A DNA stretch of 64,000 nt, from assembly GCA_001599915.1 (NCBI GenBank), contig BCIG01000022.1, positions 1 through 64,000 of the forward strand, given 5' to 3'. Shown here one piece after another: positions 58,501 to 64,000 of the stretch. The notes under the pieces were generated by a model. It did no database searches. It was given only the letters and a program-made list of their open reading frames with translations, and had not been told where the DNA came from. The position numbers and the translations under genes were made by a program. This DNA comes from Symbiotaphrina buchneri. Lineage: Eukaryota; Ascomycota; Symbiotaphrinales; Symbiotaphrinaceae. The number at the start of each line of letters is the position of its first letter. Position 1 is the first letter of the stretch.

Positions 58501-59223
58501 AGAAGTGATCAGAGTTCTGCCAGCAGGAGTGTCCAGAGCTGGTTACAGCGCCAGAGGCGGAGACCGCACCACCCCCCCGAGCTAGGCGTACGACTCGAGT
58601 ACGGTGCAAGAAAGAAAATGCTAGCCCTCGAAGGCTGGATACAGTAACAAGCATTAAGGCGTGTGCCTGACAACTCTTTACAGGGTACCTGGCTCCGTCC
58701 TCTTTATTTATTCAGGGAGCGCCCGCGATTTACGCTCACTATTCCTCGTACGCTCGGATCCAACATCCGTTTCAATTACCTTGCTGCCTGCGAAGGCTTG
58801 CTTTCNCCCCGCCTCGGACACACTATTCGGCTCCAGTCTGTATCCGTCACCATCAAACAGGGTCCAAGATGCTACTGCAGTGAGCGCTCGTTGTGCGTGC
58901 ACGCCGGTGCATCTCAAAGATCAATTGGGGTTGAAGATCTCATTGGGTTGCAGGTGAAGAGCCAGGTCAATGCAGGCCATTCGTGTGGCTCTTGGGTTAC
59001 AGTAAGGTCGCGAAGTGTGCCATTTGACCCTGCACCGGATATCACATCCTAGCGCAAACTCAAGGACGTGCGAGGGCTAGTATCACGAGCTTGGTCCGCC
59101 TGGTTCCCGCAACATCGCGTTTGTGTCCCCTTGCCCGGCCCGTGGCCCATGCCATGTCCCTCATATTGACCAAGACAAGGGAAGTTCCGACACGTTCTGT
59201 TCTGGACGTTAAGCAGATTGACG
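52507..59223. other. 6.7-kb stretch without recognisable genes
   Basis: Both strands show only short, overlapping open frames with arginine-, serine- and cysteine-rich translations typical of non-coding DNA. The base composition is balanced, not the AT-rich state of RIP-mutated repeats. I see no transposase, reverse transcriptase or terminal repeat. One undetermined base lies at 58806. It may hold a diverged repeat, a non-coding RNA or unresolved multi-intron genes. Confidence 0.5.
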
Positions 59224-61523
59224 ATGTCGAGCGGTCGTGTTATAGTCCCGAAGGTCGGAGGTGCCGATGAACAGCGCGGCGCGACATGGTGGGACGAACA
59301 TGCTGCGGGCAACTCTGCCAGGGTGAAGAAGCAACGAAGAACACCGCATGCCTGTGAACCCTGTAGACACAGAAAGGCGAAATGTAGTGGAGAACACCCA
59401 CGATGTCAGCCATGCAGCAACCTGAATTTGAATTGCCGTTATGTTGATGGAAAGAGAGAGCGGGCAAGAAGGTGCGTTTCGACGCCAATCTCTTTTATGC
59501 GCGTGACGATGTATGCTCATCACTTGGCCGCAGAGAGATGAGCGACCTCTCCGACAGAGTGAAAATATACCAGCAGTTGCTAACCGACGTGTGTTCGAAA
59601 GTCGACGACGAGACAAGACGCAGTATTATCCAAGCGTTGGGAAGTGTAAGCTCTCATACCTCGTGGACATTGGCTTTGGCTTATCCCACAGTCTCTATCT
59701 CCCGGTCCTGATGAAAGAGCGTCCCCTGCTTCGGAGCAGAGCGCTCAATTCTCAGAAGCCTTGAGCCCGGATTCTGGCTCCAGGTCTGCCTGGGCTCCCA
59801 TCAATAATCGTCCCCGTAGTGTCAGTGTGGATCAGTATGGGCCTTATCAAACGCAGCGGGATGAGCTCGGTCCCAGCTTTAACAGTTTCCATGTTATGAC
59901 AGCTAGCAAAGGAGAAGCATTTCTGCAAGGCCTTGAGGTACTGGAAGAGGCGCTGCTTTACTCTCCCTGGATACCGCCAAAGAGTGTCAGTGCACCGTAC
60001 TCTGACAATGACATGTATGATATCGCGCTGCCTCCGGAGAGGGCGGTCGACCAGTTGTTGCAGATGTATTTCAGCACCGTCCACCCTTCATTTCCTCTGA
60101 TCTCAAAGCCCCAATTCTTTCAGCAGTATGAATACTTCCGCATGGACCCGCAGGCTCAAGCAGATCGTGGCTGGCTCGCCATCCTCCATTTCATTCTGGC
60201 TATCAGCGCCGTATATGCGGACTGGATCGACACATCTGTCATACTGGAGGGTTACAACGACTCGATTTTCTTTTCGCAAGCTGAACGGCTAAGTACCAGG
60301 TATTCACCGTTGTACAATGGGCCGGACTTGCAAGACATACAAATCGCTATGCTGGCGGCGTTATATTTCACTGCAAAACATGAACTACAGAGGTTAGTGG
60401 ATGATAGAAGTGAAGCTTATTGGAGCTAACCCGGTCATTCAGTGCAACCGTAGCAGTGGACAGTGCGCTTCTGAAAGGACGTGCACTTGGACTCCATATT
60501 GAAGAGCCCGGTTATACCCTAGCAGACGCAAGGAAGGCCCATTCATTGCGTATATGGTGTTCGGTCCTTTCCTTGAAACATCTTCTTGAAAAGACGTCCA
60601 GGAGTTTGCCATTGATGGAAATGATCGACCCTGTGGGTTTGCTTGCACTGGAAGTTGAAGAAGAGCAACCCATCCATGAGCACAGGATGCCCCTCCTGAC
60701 TCCCGAGGATTCGGAAGAAAAGGATTTCCAGACAGACGCGGGGACCGAAAGTATCTACCACAAACCCAGGGAACGTTTGTCGCAGTTGTCCATCCCTTTC
60801 TTGCTAGCGTCACCCACCACCAGAGCTACCCCGTCGGAGGACCGTGGGAGAAGCTCGCATGCGACGAGAACCCCACTGATCGATAGTCAATTATTCCTAG
60901 CTTTGACAGAGCTGGGGACAATAGGCAGGGCGTTCCTTCGAGTTTTCAGATGTGCGAAAGTTCTCGAATCTCCCTGGAATGATGTGCAAAGAGCCATCCA
61001 GCGATCGGACGCAAAACTCCTATATTGGAGATCAGGCCTCAAGGATCTCTCGTTTCATCGAAACCAAGCACAAGACTTCAGCCATCAGCGCCGATCCCTC
61101 AGTCTTTGTCTGTCCTACTACAGCACCCGTATGGTCATCAACCGCCCATCTCTCTGGCGGCTGGCGAACGGCATTCGTCCCGACTCTGACGAGTCCCAGC
61201 AGCAGGACCGACGTTCAGCGGACGAGTGTGTCCAGGCGGCTCTGGATTTACTGACTATGGTCCCAAATGATGGCCACCCCATCGATTTCTTCAAGGTGGC
61301 CCCTTGGTTCTGTCTTTTACAATACTTCGTCCAAGCCGCGGCAGTCCTCCTGCTCTATCTCAGTATAGCGGGTGCGCAAGCGCCAATCCCCGCGGTGAGC
61401 GATGCAGTGGCTTCGACGAGGAAAGCCATTCGCTGGCTCGGTGAGATGGGTTCGAAAAGCCGGGTTGCTGAGAACGCTGCGGTCAGAGTCGGAGAGATAT
61501 TGCAAGTTGTATGCAATGGTTGA
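59224..61523 (+). CDS. Zn2Cys6 transcription factor with fungal_trans domain
   Basis: Nuclear regulator. Exons 59224-59471, 59534-59645, 59692-60392 and 60443-61523 are in phase and give 713 residues. The binuclear cluster uses Cys 44, 47, 54, 61, 64 and 71, preceded by a basic patch (RVKKQRR). A helical dimerisation stretch (DLSDRVKIYQQLLTDVCSKV) follows, then a Ser/Pro linker. The fungal_trans region spans about 200-520 (MYFSTVHPSFPLISKPQFFQQY is its typical opening) and helices continue to the end. It is followed on the same strand, 1.5 kb away, by an ATP-grasp enzyme that it could control. Target genes unknown. Confidence 0.9.
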
Positions 61524-63023
61524 TGAGCACATTGTGTGCCAAAGTGACATATCACGAAGCGGGGTTTATTGAACGGGTTGCTGAATGAACAGCATTGGGA
61601 TGAGAACGGACTTTGGCGTGCCGGGCAGGGCGAGAGTCGCCTGGCTCATCGCATGGGCTTGCAGTGTGCTCCATCAGAGACACAGGATTATGAACAAGCG
61701 CGACACCGACATGTGTGTCCGAGCAGAGTCTTCTGGGCATGTTGATGTTATTGGTGTTATATCGGTTGAGAAGCTACGAAATAGCCCCTTCAGCGCGTTG
61801 GCTTCTCAGCAGTCGGGGGGTGGGGGGCTCCCTAGAAAGGAGTGTGCACATATGCTGCCTTTACCGAACCGAAGGATCTACGCAAGTGGGGCCCTTCGCC
61901 CGCCGTAATATTGGCGGATGGCCCGAATTTCAACGACGTCATCACAAACTTCACACTGCACCATGCACGAACGAAAAGGCGAATCGCCAGAATACTTCAT
62001 CATCTACGAATTAAATAACAGAACGAAGGCAGGAGCTGTGCGACGCCAGACCAGAGAACGGAAGTAAGTACCCTAACGGCAAGTATAATTTTGTTGCAAG
62101 AGATATCAACTCAGGTATGACTACTGAATAAGTGCTCATCGGTTGCCATCCTCCGCTCGAGGATTAATGGGCAACCCATTCATAGACGGTGACCAGATAA
62201 AGCATTGTATCGAACAGCACAAGAGCTCTCGATCTCTCGACCATTGATTATTATTGCTCCGATATACCTACGTACATGAGGTATACACTACCATGACAGT
62301 CACAGACCTGTCATCATCGGGCACAGTCCGAATATTACGAATATCATGTCATACTACATTGACGTATCTTATCATAAGTACTGTACGAATATATACAATA
62401 ATGGCAAAGGGACAATAATCACGAAACAAAAAGCGAGCCGTGTCGCGGGTAAGATGATGGTCTTTGTGAAACGCAGCCAAAACTACCGATGCTGAGCTAC
62501 AAGTCTTCACCCAATGACACGATGGACATTGGCGGGTAAGGGAGCCGAGGCCAATAACCAACAACCCCAGAATATCAATACATAGTGATACTTTTTATAA
62601 CAAACAGTGTGATTCAAACAAATCGTGCATACCCTGTCTCAATTCATTATCCCATATTCGCACGTTGTAGGGGTCCTGAAGCCAAGTCATTGGCTCCCGC
62701 CCGGCACCGTCGGAGGCCCCTGATGTGCCGAGCCTGTCAACGCAACGTCATTTCGTCATGGCCTTGCTTCAGAATACGATGTGCCCCCAACATGCAATTC
62801 TGACAGGAGCCAGAACAATATATTCTTAGCAACCGCAACTTCCTACAGCGTCGCTGCCGTTTCCCATTCACCTCCACACTCATGATACCCCAATAATCAA
62901 TTACTTGCAAACATCATCACACGCCCTGTACGAAGTAGCTGACAACTACACTTTGTCAGCTCGCAGTTGATACAATATCGCAATTTTCGTTGTACTGGAA
63001 AATCCGCTCTGGTTACCAATAAA
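61524..63023. other. Intergenic region (1.5 kb)
   Basis: Between the regulator and the ATP-grasp gene. AT-richer after about 62200. No conserved coding or RNA feature seen. Confidence 0.5.
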
Positions 63024-64000
63024 ATGCATGGCTGTTTCTGCTTCCCACAGGCCGCCAACCATAGAAAGAATCCAGACCAACCTCATCTCAATATCCTCCT
63101 GACCAATGGCCGCTTCCCCGTCACCCTCGATTTGGCCCGCCAGCTCTTCCTGGCCGGGCACAACGTCTACGTCGTCGACCCCATGCACTACCACGTCGGC
63201 TACTTCTCCAAGGCCGTTCGGGGCAGCACCAAAGTGCCCGCCCCGTCCATCGATCCTCAAGGCTACATCCAGGGCATGCGGAAAGCCATCGAGAAGCACC
63301 ACATCGACCTGATCATCCCGCTGCACGAGGAGATATTGTACCTGACGCAGTGCACCGACGAGGAAATCTTGAAGCGATTGTTTGCGCCCAAGTGGGACGA
63401 CATTATCCGCCTGCATAACAAGTGGAGCTTCTCTACGTTGCTGCCATCCCTCGGCCTCGACGTCCCCGAAGCACATCTCGTGTGTACCTATTCCGACGTC
63501 GAGGCGCTGGACCACAGCAAGGAGTGGGCCTTGAAGCCGTGCTACGGGCGCGCCAGCACGAGCGTCTTCCATCTGAAACCGAACGAGGACCTGCCCTCGC
63601 CCGAGGAGGTCGGCCTTTCCGACACGAACCACTACATAGCGCAGGAATGGCTCAAGGGCAATCGCTACTGCAGCTACGGCGTCTTCCGCGAGGGCCGGAT
63701 GCAGGCCTTTGCGCTGTACCCGGTGCTGGACACCATCGACGGGAGCTCCTCCGTGTACTTCGAGGCCATGGAGCACGAGGGCGTGCGCCGGTACGTGTCA
63801 CAGCTTGCGAAGAAGCTGAATATCACCGGCCAGCTGGCGTTCGACTTTGTCGAGACGGACGACGGCCGTCTGTGCTCTATCGAATGCAACCCACGCGCCA
63901 CGAGCGGTATCCATCTCTGGACGCGCACTTCAGACCTCGGCCACATCCTCGCCGGCACGTACGACCGCATGCAATCGCAGCGCTTCTCCGCGCCGCGGAG
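63024..64000 (+). CDS. ATP-grasp enzyme, 3' end beyond the window
   Basis: Open frame without interruption to the window edge, giving the first 325 residues. The pre-ATP-grasp Rossmann-like half begins ILLTNGRFPVTLDLARQLF and includes VVDPMHYHVGYFSKAV and LIIPLHEEILYLTQC. The ATP-grasp half shows the lysine strand KEWALKPCYGRASTSVF, the adenine-binding region AQEWLKGNRYCSYGVF, and the metal-binding end FDFVETDDGRLCSIECNPRATSGIH (Glu and Asn of the ECNPR motif). Such enzymes ligate a carboxylate to an amine or similar through an acyl phosphate; the group is common in fungal accessory metabolism. The start is uncertain: the CAG at 63048-63050 could instead be a splice acceptor. Substrate cannot be predicted. 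Confidence 0.82.
   Translation, partial: MHGCFCFPQAANHRKNPDQPHLNILLTNGRFPVTLDLARQLFLAGHNVYVVDPMHYHVGYFSKAVRGSTKVPAPSIDPQGYIQGMRKAIEKHHIDLIIPLHEEILYLTQCTDEEILKRLFAPKWDDIIRLHNKWSFSTLLPSLGLDVPEAHLVCTYSDVEALDHSKEWALKPCYGRASTSVFHLKPNEDLPSPEEVGLSDTNHYIAQEWLKGNRYCSYGVFREGRMQAFALYPVLDTIDGSSSVYFEAMEHEGVRRYVSQLAKKLNITGQLAFDFVETDDGRLCSIECNPRATSGIHLWTRTSDLGHILAGTYDRMQSQRFSAPR

Noticed and set aside
1-64000. tRNA or rRNA genes, CRISPR arrays, transposons
   Set aside because: I scanned by eye for tRNA B-box-like arms, spaced direct repeats, transposase or reverse-transcriptase motifs and found none I could support; a covariance-model and repeat search would be decisive.

Overview
The window looks like the nuclear genome of a filamentous ascomycete (Pezizomycotina, most likely a Eurotiomycete close to Aspergillus/Penicillium). 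The signs are protein-coding genes cut by many short GT-AG introns (about 45-110 bp) with CTRAY-type branch sites, genes on both strands, long non-coding stretches, and families typical of these fungi: Zn2Cys6 regulators, a XanA-type xanthine dioxygenase, a LaeA-like methyltransferase, a TmpA-like membrane flavoprotein, an amadoriase, and an aspartyl-tRNA synthetase fused to DUF2156. The genus call is inference. All exon joins were worked out by hand from splice signals, reading phase and family conservation, without transcripts.

Left part (1-25.5 kb): a five-exon secreted or membrane-anchored carboxylesterase (-), a small Ser/Arg-rich phosphosite protein (+), and a divergent pair of 2-oxoglutarate/Fe(II) dioxygenases (XanA-like on -, an isopenicillin-N-synthase-like oxygenase on +) sharing a 331-bp promoter with four GATA-factor sites. 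A run of accessory-type genes follows: LaeA-like methyltransferase with micro-exons, cytochrome P450, Zn2Cys6 regulator, FSH1-type serine hydrolase and TmpA-like transmembrane reductase. It resembles a tailoring cluster without a PKS, NRPS or terpene-cyclase backbone.

Middle part (26-39 kb): a secreted GH16 beta-glucanase, then a Zn2Cys6 regulator (-) divergent from an MFS monocarboxylate-type transporter (+) that carries an apparent one-base frameshift, an amadoriase (fructosyl amino-acid oxidase), a short-chain dehydrogenase, and a FAD-dependent oxidoreductase (-). These could form a small catabolic cluster.

Right-middle part (39.6-46.5 kb): a DUF7580-like protein (-) lies head-to-head with a broken C2H2 (AcuF-like) gene and a 5'-disrupted protein tyrosine phosphatase. 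Then come 2 kb of stacked minisatellites and microsatellites around an assembly gap (44837-45071).

The most notable locus is 46.5-52.5 kb. A 972-residue AspRS-DUF2156 fusion, the architecture of ergosteryl-3-beta-O-L-aspartate synthase (ErdS), is divergent from an alpha/beta hydrolase that fits the partner hydrolase (ErdH). Together they would make and remove aspartylated ergosterol using Asp-tRNA. A 6.7-kb stretch with no recognisable gene follows, then a third Zn2Cys6 regulator and the start of an ATP-grasp enzyme cut by the window edge. I saw no tRNA or rRNA gene, CRISPR array or recognisable transposon.
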